NCBI RefSeq assembly: GCF_009669305.1
Contig: NZ_SADB01000004.1
Span: 190,383-254,382, forward strand
Source of the DNA: Ancylomarina sp. 16SWW S1-10-2
GTDB lineage: Bacteria > Bacteroidota > Bacteroidia > Bacteroidales > Marinifilaceae
DNA: 64,000 bases
Direction: 5' to 3'
In this document: positions 25,884 through 35,948 of the stretch, one piece after another
How the letters are laid out: each line of letters starts with the position of its first letter
Numbering within the stretch: position 1 is the stretch's first letter
Position numbers and translations under genes: made by a program
The notes under the pieces: generated by a model
What the model was told of the DNA's origin: nothing
Databases searched by the model: none
The model's input: only the letters and a program-made list of their open reading frames with translations

Positions 25884-28505
25884 ATGAATTTTAAGTCGAT
25901 ATTTAAATCTGCATTACCACATCTAGTTTCAATTGTTGTTTTTCTTATAATAGGATTTATCTACTTTCAGCCTGTGCTAGAAGGTAAGCAGTTGCGCAAA
26001 GGCGATTCGGTGAATGCTTGGGGAGGAAAAAAAGAGATTATCGATTATCGAAAAGCGACTGGCGACGATCCACTTTGGACCAATTCGATGTTTGGAGGTA
26101 TGCCAGCCTATCAAATTAATGTTGATTATGAGGCGAAGGATATGTATACTTTCAAGCAAATAATGGAGTTGTACACACCCGACCCTGTTCGTTTCTTGTT
26201 ACTTTACCTTCTCGGATTTTACATCCTCCTTATTTCGCTTCGGGTTAATCCATGGCTATCTTTGGCAGGCGCTATTGCCTATGCATTTTCAACTTATTTT
26301 ATCATTATTATAGGTGCAGGTCACCTCTGGAAGGTAAATGCGCTAGCCTTTATTCCTCCCGCCTTGGCCGGAATTCTTATGGTGTTTCGTGGGCGCTACC
26401 TTTGGGGCGGTTTGTTGGCAAGTTTCTTCCTTATTTTGGAACTCTATTCCAATCATATTCAGATGACCTATTATTTTGCTATGATGGTTTTCTGTATCGT
26501 GATATTTGAATTTTATCACCGATACAAAACTAAGGAATTAGCTCATTTTTTCAAGGCAATTGCCGTATTACTTGCTGCATCCTTTATCGCAATTGGAGTG
26601 AATAATACCAACCTTTTTAATTCGTACGAGTATAGTAAATCGACCATACGTGGCAAATCTGAATTAACATTGGGCGATAGTAAGGATAAAACCACTGGGC
26701 TCGATAAAGGGTATGCAACCCAATGGTCGTATGGTATTCCCGAAACATTGAGTTTACTTATTCCTAACGTAAAAGGAGGAGCTGGTTCGCCACAAGAGGC
26801 TGTTCAAATCGTGAAATATGTAAGTAGCGGTCAAATTCAAAAGGTTGACGATTATTATAAACTAGAGCAAGTTGATAACCATCATTATTGGGGAAATCAA
26901 CCTTTTACGGCAGGTCCTGTTTATGCGGGAGCATTAATGTTGTTCTTATTCGTGCTCGGCTTATTCATTGTTCCAGGACGATTGAAATGGGGTTTGCTTA
27001 CAGCTACGATTCTGTCCATTATGCTATCGTGGGGACACCACTTTGCAGGCTTAACCAATTTCTTTTTAGACTATGTGCCGCTTTACAATAAGTTTCGTGT
27101 GGTCTCGTCAATACTAATAGTTGTGGAGCTTTGTGTGCCATTGTTGGGCATATTAGCTGTCAAAAAAATTATCGACGAACCCGAAGTTTTAAAGCGCAAG
27201 ATTGCTTTTGGCTCATTCAAATTGAATATTGGAATTATACCTTTTGCCCTTACAGGTGGTTTGGCTATCATCCTATATCTACTACCTAATTTAGGTCTCG
27301 ATTTTTTGAGTGATATGGAAACTAACTATTTCGCACAAATTAAATCGGGTAATCCCGATGCCGTTGGTTTTATATCTCAAATTCAAGCTGATTTAATAGA
27401 TGCTCGAATCTCAATCTTCAGAGCCGATGCTCTACGATCAATTTCATTTGTAGCTTTGGGAGCGGGATTATTAGTTCTTTTTTATCGTAAGATAATAAAT
27501 ACGAAGATCCTGATTCTGGCTTTAATCGTATTGGTATTAGCTGATCTTTGGCCAGTAAACAAACGTTATTTGAACAACGATGCTTTTGTTACCCCAAAGG
27601 ATATGAAATTGGCTTTTAATCCAACTCAAGCTGATTACGAAATTCTACAAATGGAATTAAATAAGCATCCAGAACTAAGAGAGCCACTACAAAAAGCTGT
27701 AGCTAATTATAAAAAAGAAAATCGTAAAGCCGATCAGTACGAAACAATAGCTGCCCAATTGTGGGCTTTAAATATGAATTCGAATTATCGTGTTTTAAAC
27801 AAAACGGTAGGCACATTTCAGAATTCAAGTACCTCATATTTTCACAAATCTGTTGGCGGATATCATGGTGCTAAGCTGCGACGCATACAAGAACTTTACG
27901 ATTATTATATTGAAAAGGGCAATGCGAATGTGATTAATATGCTGAATGCACGTTATGTTATTGTTCCCAAAAAAGAGGGCGGTATTCAAGCTGTTTATAA
28001 TCCCGATGCTTTAGGTTGTGCTTGGTTGGTTTCAAATTATAAATTAGTTGACAATGCCGATGAGGAAATTATGAGTTTAGGCGCATTTAATCCTACAAAA
28101 GAGCTAATTGTTGATAAACGTTTTGCCGATCAGGTGAATGGTTTTGTAAGTAGTCCCGATAGTTTGGCAAGCATTGATATGACTCACTATGCGCCCAACG
28201 GCATTCAGTACGAATACCAATCTAGTACAGAGCAACTAGTGGTATTCTCAGAGATGTATTACCAACCAGGATGGAATGCTTATGTCGATGGCAAATTGAG
28301 CCCTCATTTTAGAGCAAATTATGTGTTACGTGCTATGCGATTGCCTGCAGGTAAACACAAAATCGAATTTAAATTCGAACCCAAAGCTTTCTTTGTGGGT
28401 GAGAAAATTTCTTTGGCAAGTATGATTTTATTCTTTGCCTTGGTATTAGGAGCTTTAGTATGGACTTTAAAAACAAATAGAAAAGGAACTAGCGATGAGT
28501 TATAA
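25884..28505 (+). CDS. YfhO family membrane protein
   Basis: An 873-residue polytopic protein of the YfhO family, GT-C-like membrane proteins; characterised Bacillus members help glycosylate lipoteichoic acid. It has about a dozen transmembrane helices, an acidic outer loop G-D-D-P-L-W-T-N-S-M-F-G-G-M-P after helix 1, and a large C-terminal soluble domain with the family block Y-Q-P-G-W-N-A-Y-V-D-G-K. I chose the ATG at 25884 over a TTG six bases upstream. It overlaps the next gene by 11 bases and heads a surface-polymer operon with teichoic-acid-type enzymes. It probably transfers a sugar from a lipid carrier outside the inner membrane. Confidence 0.85.
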   Translation: MNFKSIFKSALPHLVSIVVFLIIGFIYFQPVLEGKQLRKGDSVNAWGGKKEIIDYRKATGDDPLWTNSMFGGMPAYQINVDYEAKDMYTFKQIMELYTPDPVRFLLLYLLGFYILLISLRVNPWLSLAGAIAYAFSTYFIIIIGAGHLWKVNALAFIPPALAGILMVFRGRYLWGGLLASFFLILELYSNHIQMTYYFAMMVFCIVIFEFYHRYKTKELAHFFKAIAVLLAASFIAIGVNNTNLFNSYEYSKSTIRGKSELTLGDSKDKTTGLDKGYATQWSYGIPETLSLLIPNVKGGAGSPQEAVQIVKYVSSGQIQKVDDYYKLEQVDNHHYWGNQPFTAGPVYAGALMLFLFVLGLFIVPGRLKWGLLTATILSIMLSWGHHFAGLTNFFLDYVPLYNKFRVVSSILIVVELCVPLLGILAVKKIIDEPEVLKRKIAFGSFKLNIGIIPFALTGGLAIILYLLPNLGLDFLSDMETNYFAQIKSGNPDAVGFISQIQADLIDARISIFRADALRSISFVALGAGLLVLFYRKIINTKILILALIVLVLADLWPVNKRYLNNDAFVTPKDMKLAFNPTQADYEILQMELNKHPELREPLQKAVANYKKENRKADQYETIAAQLWALNMNSNYRVLNKTVGTFQNSSTSYFHKSVGGYHGAKLRRIQELYDYYIEKGNANVINMLNARYVIVPKKEGGIQAVYNPDALGCAWLVSNYKLVDNADEEIMSLGAFNPTKELIVDKRFADQVNGFVSSPDSLASIDMTHYAPNGIQYEYQSSTEQLVVFSEMYYQPGWNAYVDGKLSPHFRANYVLRAMRLPAGKHKIEFKFEPKAFFVGEKISLASMILFFALVLGALVWTLKTNRKGTSDEL

Positions 28506-29718
28506 ACTCAGTAAAAAGCAGCAATTTTTGGCTTTTATGCAGAAAATCGTTTTTCTGCATCTGGTCATCTTTGTTCTTCGTAATTTCTACTATTTACTTG
28601 AGAAATTGGTGAGGAAGGATAAGCGAATTGCCTTGTTTTTCATGACTGAGAAATACTATTACGACAACTCGAAATACCTTTTTGAGTATATGCGCCGTAA
28701 GGACGATTTTAAATCTGTCCTTTTTACAGCAAATAAAGTCTTGTATGCTTCATTAAACGAGAAGTTTCCCGGCGAAGTTGTTTATGCTTGGTCGGTGAAA
28801 GGTTTATTCCTTTTTCTCCGAACACGAAATGTGATTATCTCCTACGGTATTAGTGCTGCTCCCTTTTTTCCTTATTATCTGCACGAAAAATGTAAGCATG
28901 TTATTTATTTGGGGCATGGAATTCCTATGAAAAGAATGGGATTGCAAACTTCGGCTTGGCAAAAGTATGGTAAGCGATATCAGTTACAGAAATATAGCTT
29001 TATGGCAGCCTGCTCACCGGTAGAACAAGTGATACATGGTGCTGGTTTCAATATCGATATGAATCATGTTTGGGTAAGTGGTTTGCCTCGTAATGATTAT
29101 TTACAGACAGCAAAAAAAAATGAGGCTTTATTAGAGAAACATCCTTACCTAAATCAAAAGGTCATCCTTTACGCACCAACTTGGCGAGAGGAAACGCAAT
29201 CGGCAGAGTTTTTCCCTTTTCAAGATTTTGATGCTGAACAATTGGATGCCTTTCTTGAAAAAGAGCAAGCTTATATTCTGCTAAGAGGGCATAAGGAAGA
29301 CATTAAGCGCGACGATGCCTTAAGTCATTTCGATGTTTCGAAGATGAAACGCGTCTTAAAAGCGGATCAGAATTTATTCCCCGATGTATATGAACTCTTA
29401 CCTTACGTCGATGTTCTGCTGACAGATTATTCATCCATTTGGATTGATTATTTGTTGCTAGATAGACCAATTGTCTTTATTCCATACGACCTAGAGGAGT
29501 ACAAGATGACAAAAGGTTTGTTCCTCGATTTTGAGAAGAATACACCAGGATATAAAGCGGCTAATTACAAAGAGTTTCAGTCTCAACTTGAAACTTATTT
29601 GAATAATCCACAAGAACACGCCAATTGGCGAAAATATATTTGTGATATGTATCATTCTCATCAGGATGGTAACAGCTCACAGCGAATTTGTCAACTGATA
29701 AAAGAATTGAATCTATGA
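28495..29718 (+). CDS. CDP-glycerol glycerophosphotransferase family protein (TagB/TagF-like), first
   Basis: A 407-residue peripheral membrane enzyme with the GT-B-like fold of TagB/TagF. Seen: Y-L-G-H-G-I-P-M-K near 140 with a catalytic-type His, S-G-L-P-R-N-D-Y near 198, Y-A-P-T-W-R-E near 228, R-G-H-K-E-D near 268, and L-L-T-D-Y-S-S-I-W-I-D-Y near 302 for the CDP-alcohol. It overlaps YfhO (11 bases) and the next transferase (ATGA). Members move glycerol-phosphate or ribitol-phosphate units onto lipid-linked glycans; here the product would be a polyol-phosphate-decorated surface polymer. Confidence 0.87.
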   Translation: MSYKLSKKQQFLAFMQKIVFLHLVIFVLRNFYYLLEKLVRKDKRIALFFMTEKYYYDNSKYLFEYMRRKDDFKSVLFTANKVLYASLNEKFPGEVVYAWSVKGLFLFLRTRNVIISYGISAAPFFPYYLHEKCKHVIYLGHGIPMKRMGLQTSAWQKYGKRYQLQKYSFMAACSPVEQVIHGAGFNIDMNHVWVSGLPRNDYLQTAKKNEALLEKHPYLNQKVILYAPTWREETQSAEFFPFQDFDAEQLDAFLEKEQAYILLRGHKEDIKRDDALSHFDVSKMKRVLKADQNLFPDVYELLPYVDVLLTDYSSIWIDYLLLDRPIVFIPYDLEEYKMTKGLFLDFEKNTPGYKAANYKEFQSQLETYLNNPQEHANWRKYICDMYHSHQDGNSSQRICQLIKELNL

Positions 29719-30962
29719 ATCTAAATAAATATTCTAAGCCAATTATTTTTCTAACCACCCTTTTAGGATGGATCTTTATAGTCCCTCTCACTTATTTGAT
29801 TCCCAAAAAGAGAAACCGAATGGTTCTTATGGGTGCTAAAGATGGTTTCTTTATAGATAATGTGAAATTTTTCTTTTTATATCTTTCTGAAAAGGAAGCA
29901 GATCAGGATTTTTATTTACTAACAGCCAATAAAGATACATACGAAACACTTAGGTCAAAATATTCAAATATTCTGTATTATCCATCGCTAAAGGCATATT
30001 GGATAATACTTCGAAGCAAAGTATTGGTGGTAGATAATTTTTCGTGGATGGATAATTGTCGTTTCCAATTGTTTTGGCGTGCGAAGATTATTCAGATTTG
30101 GCATGGAATTGGCTTCAAAAAAATTCAACGAAGCAACAAATTCTTTATTAAAGAAAACTCGTCTTTGTATAGACGATTTATCTTAAATTTTGTAGGAAAG
30201 TTGCCTGTTTATAATGCTCTTATCTCTACTGGTGAATTTTTTACAGAAAAATTTTTCAAACCTGCTTTTCTTTCAGATTATTTTATCGATACTGGTTATC
30301 CAAGAAATGATGTGGTTGTTAATCCCGCGAAATATCAAAATTCAGACATAAATTCTGATGTGGCAACAATTCATAAAGTAGCAAAAATGCGTAAAAATGG
30401 GATTAGATCTATTCTTTATGCTCCAACTTTTCGTGATACTGGTGGAGACGGAATTTCTGATGGAATTTTAGATTTGGAGAAATTAAATCAATTCGCTTTA
30501 AATAATAATTTTGTGTTTGTATTTAAGTTGCATCCTTTGCCACAATATAAATCGATTAGTGACAATTTTGAGCGAATAATATGGTATGATAATGTTATGG
30601 ATGTGTATCCTTTTTTGCCTGAAGTAGATGGGATGATAAGTGACTATTCCTCAATTTATATGGATTATATTTTATTGAATCGACCTATATTTTTTCTCTT
30701 ATACGATCGGGAAAAATACGAAACGAAGGATCGAGAACTACATTCTTTCTTTAATGACTTCCTTGTTGGTTCTATCTCTACAAATCAAGCTAAATTAGAA
30801 AAAGATCTTGTTTCTTGTTTCTCAGGGAAAGATGAATTTAAGAATGAAAGATCAAAGATTATCAAAAAATCATATATGAATATAGATGATAACAGTTCTC
30901 AAAGAATTTTTAAATTCATTAAGGAACATTATCTTCGTAACAATCTAAAAAAACTTAAATAA
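29715..30962 (+). CDS. CDP-glycerol glycerophosphotransferase family protein (TagB/TagF-like), second
   Basis: A 415-residue paralogue of the previous gene. Motifs: I-Q-I-W-H-G-I-G-F-K-K, D-T-G-Y-P-R-N-D, Y-A-P-T-F-R-D-T, F-K-L-H-P-L-P and M-I-S-D-Y-S-S-I-Y-M-D-Y. The start is the ATG at 29715, in an ATGA overlap with the previous stop; a TTG 27 bases upstream would add residues inside the preceding gene. An N-terminal hydrophobic stretch (about 9-28) may anchor it. Two such enzymes in tandem suggest a primase and a polymerase, as in TagB plus TagF. Confidence 0.86.
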   Translation: MNLNKYSKPIIFLTTLLGWIFIVPLTYLIPKKRNRMVLMGAKDGFFIDNVKFFFLYLSEKEADQDFYLLTANKDTYETLRSKYSNILYYPSLKAYWIILRSKVLVVDNFSWMDNCRFQLFWRAKIIQIWHGIGFKKIQRSNKFFIKENSSLYRRFILNFVGKLPVYNALISTGEFFTEKFFKPAFLSDYFIDTGYPRNDVVVNPAKYQNSDINSDVATIHKVAKMRKNGIRSILYAPTFRDTGGDGISDGILDLEKLNQFALNNNFVFVFKLHPLPQYKSISDNFERIIWYDNVMDVYPFLPEVDGMISDYSSIYMDYILLNRPIFFLLYDREKYETKDRELHSFFNDFLVGSISTNQAKLEKDLVSCFSGKDEFKNERSKIIKKSYMNIDDNSSQRIFKFIKEHYLRNNLKKLK

Positions 30963-31351
30963 TGAGAAGAGTTATTACTTTCGGAACATTCGATTTATTT
31001 CATATTGGTCATTTACGCATACTTGAGCGATCTAAACAGAATGGGGATTATCTAATTGTTGGTGTTTCTACTGATGCTCTGAACTTTTCTAAGAAGCAAA
31101 AGAATCCTATTTGTAACCAGGAAGATAGAATGGATATCATAAAGGCGCTTTCTGTTGTCGATGAGGTTTTCTTTGAGGAATCATTAGAGCTTAAAGGTGA
31201 GTATATCAAAAAATACAAAGCTGACGTCTTAGTAATGGGAGACGATTGGGCTGGTCGTTTCGATATGTTTAAGGATTTATGTGAAGTGATTTATTTGCCA
31301 AGAACGCCATCTGTATCTACAACTGAGATTATTGAGATTATTAAGCGATAG
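30962..31351 (+). CDS. tagD: Glycerol-3-phosphate cytidylyltransferase (TagD-like)
   Basis: A 129-residue nucleotidyltransferase of the TagD size class that makes CDP-glycerol from CTP and glycerol-3-phosphate. Seen: G-T-F-D-L-F-H-I-G-H with the HxGH motif near 14-17, and the C-terminal P-S-V-S-T-T-E-I-I in the place of the RTxGISTT motif. It overlaps the upstream transferase by one base (TAATG). It supplies the donor for both TagB/F-like enzymes, which makes the polymer interpretation consistent. Its 3' end meets the flippase gene tail to tail. Confidence 0.9.
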   Translation: MRRVITFGTFDLFHIGHLRILERSKQNGDYLIVGVSTDALNFSKKQKNPICNQEDRMDIIKALSVVDEVFFEESLELKGEYIKKYKADVLVMGDDWAGRFDMFKDLCEVIYLPRTPSVSTTEIIEIIKR

Positions 31352-31366
31352 TTATCGCTTAATAAT
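31337..31366. terminator. Palindrome shared by the ends of two convergent genes
   Basis: A perfect 14-bp inverted repeat with a 2-nt spacer (31337-31350 and 31353-31366). It contains both stop codons and the last codons of the TagD-like gene and the flippase gene, whose stops touch. TTTT follows on the plus strand. It probably ends transcription in both directions. Confidence 0.7.
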
Positions 31367-32821
31367 TTTCATTGCAAACGCATTAAAATCATCCGAAATA
31401 CGAAAGACTAGAGATAATGCGATATAGATAAGACTTACGACTGTTCCTCTAACAACAATATCGATGATAAATGAATCTTGTGTAGGAAGCAGGTATGTGA
31501 TGTAGTAAGCTATGATTGCACTTAGTATAACCAACAAATAGCGGTAGTTGAAAGGTTGAAATTTATAGCGTTTTAGAAGAAAAAGGTATTTCAATAAGTT
31601 GAAGAAAAAGTTAGCCGCAAAAGATGCTGCAGCTGCACCAATAATTCCCCATATAGGAATCATAATTGCATTGCTAATAAGAATAAATACGGCATAAATG
31701 CCTAGGAAAAGGGATTGCTTACGATAAGCAGGTGAGTTTTGAATTACCACACCACTAATTCCCGAAAGCATAAGGACCACATTGGAGAGTCCAATAAAGA
31801 ATACCACATACTTTCCTTCGGTATATTCTGGTGTGACTATTTGAAGAACATTTTCAATATTTACCCACAAACCAACAAAAAGTAAGCTGCCTAGCATAAA
31901 AAGATGTAATCCGCTTTGCGAGTAGGTTTTTGATATGGTTTTTAGATCTTTCTTTTTCCAGGCTTCAGCGATTATAGTACTTGATATTTTTTTGAAAGAT
32001 CGGGATGGCATGGATATTAGAATTCCAAAATTAGCCATTACAGCAAATATACCTGTGGCTCCAGAACTGATCATTCCCATAATCATCAATTTGTCAATTT
32101 GGGATGCAATTTTATCTCCAAAACTATTTAGAATGCCGTAAAAAGACGTGTTTAGCATGACTTTTTTAAGATCTGGTTTAATAAAGTCTAGCTTGGGTTT
32201 AAAAGAAACCTGCTTACGTTTAATCAATAAGCCAAATAATAATACGGCAGGTAAACAATATGCTGAAACATAAATAAATACCAATTGGTTGAAGTCGATG
32301 TAGTTTTTCCACAATAGCAGGAGTGAAGCTAATACGATAAATTTAAAAACGATATCTCTAAAAAATGTGCCCGAAGTCGCATCGTAAAGAACTCGATTAT
32401 AGGAATCGAATAAATTATAAAAGAGGCTGAAGAACACTAATGGGATGAGGTAAAACAGATAATTGAGATTGATTACATCATCGCCTTTGAAATAATTAGG
32501 AGCAAAGGGTAGAAACGAAAAATAAGCGACCAGCGAAATGGCAAAACCCAATAGTCCAACACAAAAAAGAATAAACATGAATCCGTTGTGTTGGTTTTCT
32601 TCGTTACGAAAGTAAGGGAATAACCTAGATATAACAGCACCAAAACCTAAACCTGAAAATTGCGCAACCATCATGGTGGTTGCAATTAACCATGATAATA
32701 AGCCAACTTCTTCGGTAGAAAGAACTCGCGGATATAAAATAGCAATATTCACAAGCCCAATTAGAGCTCCTAAATATGAAAATAATGATCCAATAATGGT
32801 TTGTTTGCGGATGATCCCCAA
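31352..32821 (-). CDS. Wzx-type oligosaccharide flippase
   Basis: A 489-residue membrane protein with about 12-14 helices and the MATE/MVF-like pattern of polysaccharide flippases: an N-terminal amphipathic start followed by S-Y-L-G-A-L-I-G-L-V-N, a central K-I-A-S-Q-I-D-K-L-M-I block, and I-I-G-A-A-A-A-S-F-A near 400. It should move an undecaprenyl-linked unit across the inner membrane. It faces the TagB/F/D operon tail to tail, and together they form a surface-glycan locus. It ends in the same I-I-K-R residues as the TagD-like protein because of the shared palindrome. Confidence 0.88.
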   Translation of the reverse strand: MGIIRKQTIIGSLFSYLGALIGLVNIAILYPRVLSTEEVGLLSWLIATTMMVAQFSGLGFGAVISRLFPYFRNEENQHNGFMFILFCVGLLGFAISLVAYFSFLPFAPNYFKGDDVINLNYLFYLIPLVFFSLFYNLFDSYNRVLYDATSGTFFRDIVFKFIVLASLLLLWKNYIDFNQLVFIYVSAYCLPAVLLFGLLIKRKQVSFKPKLDFIKPDLKKVMLNTSFYGILNSFGDKIASQIDKLMIMGMISSGATGIFAVMANFGILISMPSRSFKKISSTIIAEAWKKKDLKTISKTYSQSGLHLFMLGSLLFVGLWVNIENVLQIVTPEYTEGKYVVFFIGLSNVVLMLSGISGVVIQNSPAYRKQSLFLGIYAVFILISNAIMIPIWGIIGAAAASFAANFFFNLLKYLFLLKRYKFQPFNYRYLLVILSAIIAYYITYLLPTQDSFIIDIVVRGTVVSLIYIALSLVFRISDDFNAFAMKIIKR

Positions 32822-33059
32822 CTTATTTATTTTTAGTGTGAAGTATGATAAATCAAAAGTAATAAAACTAAAGGTAAAATACTTATCTATGGTTTTGACT
32901 TCGGTTAAAGATAAAATTAAGAGTTGTTTGCTACAATTAGTTCGTTTTTGTGTAAATTGAAGGGTGAAAAAATTACTGTGTATCTAAAGGCTTTTTTCTG
33001 ATTAAAAATTGTATTTTCGCATGTTGCCATAAATTTACATTCACAATAAAATTAGTCGC

Positions 33060-33932
33060 ATGGCTCAAAGTAATAAAGCTTCTAAGCGTCGTTTAAGAAC
33101 GTCCTATTTTAGCTCCATAATTAGTATTTCATTGGTTCTGTTTATGTTGGGATTAATGGGTTTATTAATATTGAATGCTAAGCAATTATCCGATTACGTG
33201 AAAGAGAATATAGGTCTTTCTGTTGTTTTAAAGGATAATGTTAAGGAAGTTGATATCCGTCGTCTACAAAAAACGCTCGATGCTAGTTCCTTTGTAAAAT
33301 CAACTAAATTTATAGATAAGGAAACAGCAGCTAAGGATTTACAAAAAGATTTGGGAGAAGATTTTGTCTCATTTTTGGGCTATAATCCTTTATTGGCGAC
33401 TATAGATGTGAAACTATATGCGGATTATGCGAATCCCGAAAGTATTACAAAAATTGAGAAGGATTTAACGAAACACGATGAGATTCAAGAGATATATTAT
33501 CAGAAATCTTTAGTGCATTTGGTAAACGATAATGTGAAAAAGATAAGTTTAATCTTGCTTGCATTTAGTGCTTTGCTTTTTTTAATATCAATAACATTAA
33601 TTAATAATACCATTCGTTTGTCGATATATTCGCAGCGAATGTTGATTAAGACCATGCAACTGGTTGGAGCCACAAGAGGTTTTATTCGTCGTCCATTTAT
33701 AGGACGTAGCTTTTGGCATGGTGTGCTTGGAGCCATTATTGCGAATTTACTTTTAGTGGGCGTTATTTATATTTCGCAACGGGAATTAAAAGAGGTTATC
33801 ACATTCGAAAATGTAGATGTTCTCGGTTTATTATTTATTCTGATTATACTGATTGGGATTGTGATAACTTGGATTTCGACCTTTTTAGCCGTAAATAAAT
33901 TTTTAAGAATCGATACAAGACATTTATATTAA
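33060..33932 (+). CDS. ftsX: Cell division protein FtsX
   Basis: A 290-residue permease-like subunit of the FtsEX complex, which signals to cell-wall hydrolases at the division site. Four transmembrane helices (about 20-45, 170-195, 220-240, 255-280), an outer domain between the first two, and the FtsX block M-Q-L-V-G-A-T-R-G-F-I-R-R-P near 200-213. No ftsE adjoins, which is normal in Bacteroidota. It starts a run of conserved genes (DUF3098, uppP, truB, queA). Confidence 0.93.
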   Translation: MAQSNKASKRRLRTSYFSSIISISLVLFMLGLMGLLILNAKQLSDYVKENIGLSVVLKDNVKEVDIRRLQKTLDASSFVKSTKFIDKETAAKDLQKDLGEDFVSFLGYNPLLATIDVKLYADYANPESITKIEKDLTKHDEIQEIYYQKSLVHLVNDNVKKISLILLAFSALLFLISITLINNTIRLSIYSQRMLIKTMQLVGATRGFIRRPFIGRSFWHGVLGAIIANLLLVGVIYISQRELKEVITFENVDVLGLLFILIILIGIVITWISTFLAVNKFLRIDTRHLY

Positions 33933-33963
33933 TAGACTCAAAAGGATTAATATTTATTTTTAT

Positions 33964-34206
33964 ATGAATAAGAACGAAAAAAAACTTGAATTTGCTTTGG
34001 CAAAAGAAAACTATAAGCTTTTGCTTATTGGTTTTGCTATAATTATTATTGGTTTTATGCTTATGATGGGTGGTGGTTCGGATGATCCAGCCGTTTTTAA
34101 TAAGGATATATTTAGTTTTCGTAGAATCACACTAGCACCTATGGTTGTTCTTTTTGGATTTGTATTCGAGATTTATGCCATTATGAAACGACCTAAGGAA
34201 AAATAA
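33964..34206 (+). CDS. DUF3098 family small membrane protein
   Basis: An 80-residue protein with two transmembrane helices (about 18-37 and 56-75) and the central G-G-G-S-D-D-P-x-x-F-N-x-D-I-F-S-F-R-R motif typical of DUF3098, a Bacteroidota family almost always found between ftsX and uppP. Function unknown; position suggests envelope biogenesis. It lies 31 bp after ftsX. Confidence 0.9.
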   Translation: MNKNEKKLEFALAKENYKLLLIGFAIIIIGFMLMMGGGSDDPAVFNKDIFSFRRITLAPMVVLFGFVFEIYAIMKRPKEK

Positions 34207-34366
34207 ACTTTATGAGCAGATGACTTTACAACTGACCGTTTCCATTTGCTTGGTTGCGGTTTCATTTTGTATAAGCTTTTAGTTAGAATTAAAATAAGGC
34301 AAATAGTATAAATTTTATAAAATGTCGATAACATGTGATATCGGTATTTGTATTTAAAACAAAGAA

Positions 34367-35155
34367 ATGGATTGGATAGAAGCTCTCATATTAGGATTGG
34401 TTCAAGGATTAACAGAATTTTTACCTGTAAGCTCAAGCGGTCATTTAGAAATTGGTAAGGCTCTTTTGGGAGTAAATACTGTGGATAATTTAAGATTTAC
34501 GGTAGTTGTTCACGGTGCGACAGTACTAAGTACAATAGTTGTTTTTCGAAAAGATATTTTGTCTTTATTGCAGGGTTTGTTTGAATTCAAATGGAATGAA
34601 TCAACTCAGTATGTTGCTAAAATTGCTTTTTCGATGATACCTATTGCCATAGTCGGTTTGTTCTTTAAAGATCAGGTTGAAGACCTTTTTAATACAGATA
34701 AAATTTTGTTCCTAGTTGGTCTTATGCTTTTGATAACGGCTGCATTATTAGCTTTTACGTTTTATGCTAAGCAAAAGGAGAAAGAGATAAGTTTCCGCGA
34801 CGCCTTAATAATTGGAATTGCTCAAACTTGTGCTGTACTTCCAGGTATTTCTCGTTCGGGATCAACAATTGCTACTGGTCTGCTATTAGGGAATAAAAAA
34901 GCTGAAGTGGCTAAATTTTCTTTTTTGATGGTTCTTGTACCTATTATAGGAGAAAATATCTTGGATATTTTTAAAACCGATGTTTCTCAGGCAGGTAGCA
35001 TGGATACTTCCGTTTTGATAGTTGGTTTTATAGCAGCTTTTGTATCAGGTTTATTAGCTTGTAGTTGGATGATAAAAATTGTGAAAAAGGGTAAATTAAT
35101 TTATTTTGCGATTTATTGTTTTATTGTAGGACTTATTGCCATTTTTGCATCCTAA
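34367..35155 (+). CDS. uppP: Undecaprenyl-diphosphatase UppP (BacA)
   Basis: A 262-residue integral membrane phosphatase that recycles undecaprenyl pyrophosphate for wall and surface-glycan synthesis; its overproduction is known to give bacitracin resistance. Seen: [17 protein letters not shown] near 10-26 with the catalytic Glu and Ser, and P-G-I-S-R-S-G-S-T near 158-166. Standard length. It serves both peptidoglycan and the nearby polymer locus. Confidence 0.97.
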   Translation: MDWIEALILGLVQGLTEFLPVSSSGHLEIGKALLGVNTVDNLRFTVVVHGATVLSTIVVFRKDILSLLQGLFEFKWNESTQYVAKIAFSMIPIAIVGLFFKDQVEDLFNTDKILFLVGLMLLITAALLAFTFYAKQKEKEISFRDALIIGIAQTCAVLPGISRSGSTIATGLLLGNKKAEVAKFSFLMVLVPIIGENILDIFKTDVSQAGSMDTSVLIVGFIAAFVSGLLACSWMIKIVKKGKLIYFAIYCFIVGLIAIFAS

Positions 35156-35243
35156 AAATTAATAAAGTAAGACTTAAGGCGGAAGAGTAAACTATTCGAC
35201 CTCTTTCACTTATTTATTCATTCATCTTAAAAATAACAGACGC

Positions 35244-35948
35244 ATGATTAAATTTGAAGTAGATCAAGATTTTCAAACAGGTTCGCTTATTCTTTTGAAC
35301 AAGCCTTACAATTGGACTTCTTTTGATTTAGTAAGAAAAATTAAATCAAAGATAAAGTACAAATACGATTTTAAAAAAATAAAGGTTGGCCATGCAGGGA
35401 CTCTCGATCCATTGGCTACAGGCTTAATGATTGTTTGTACCGGCAAACTCACTAAACGTATCGATACCTATCAGTCACAGGTTAAAGAATATATTGCGAC
35501 TTTACAGTTGGGGTCAACTACACCATCATTCGATTTAGAAACTGAGATTGATGGAACATACCCAACAGATCATATTAATAAAGCTTTGCTCGATGAGATT
35601 TTAAAAGAGTTTTTAGGGGAAATTCGTCAACGTCCGCCCATTTATTCTGCTATTAAAATTGATGGTAAAAGAGCCTATAAGTATGCTCGAAAAGGTCAAG
35701 CTGTTGAGATTAAGGAAAAAGTTCTTGTCATCGACGAAATTGAGATTATAAACTTTGAAAAGGATGTTCTGAAAATTCGTGTGGTTTGTAGTAAGGGAAC
35801 TTACATTAGAGCATTGGCACGCGATATTGGAAGTCGATTAGGTAGTGGTGCACATCTAGTTGCCTTGGAACGAACACGTATTGGAGAATTTAAAACAGAT
35901 CAGGCACTTGAAATAGAAGATTTTGTGAGCTATTTAGATAATTTATAA
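35244..35948 (+). CDS. truB: tRNA pseudouridine(55) synthase TruB
   Basis: A 234-residue enzyme that makes pseudouridine 55 in the T-loop of tRNAs. Motif II G-H-A-G-T-L-D-P-L-A-T-G has the catalytic Asp55. The N-terminal N-K-P-x-N-W-T-S and the closing K-G-T-Y-I-R-A-L-A-R-D-I-G are present. It is the short Bacteroidota form without an extended C-terminal PUA domain. Confidence 0.97.
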   Translation: MIKFEVDQDFQTGSLILLNKPYNWTSFDLVRKIKSKIKYKYDFKKIKVGHAGTLDPLATGLMIVCTGKLTKRIDTYQSQVKEYIATLQLGSTTPSFDLETEIDGTYPTDHINKALLDEILKEFLGEIRQRPPIYSAIKIDGKRAYKYARKGQAVEIKEKVLVIDEIEIINFEKDVLKIRVVCSKGTYIRALARDIGSRLGSGAHLVALERTRIGEFKTDQALEIEDFVSYLDNL

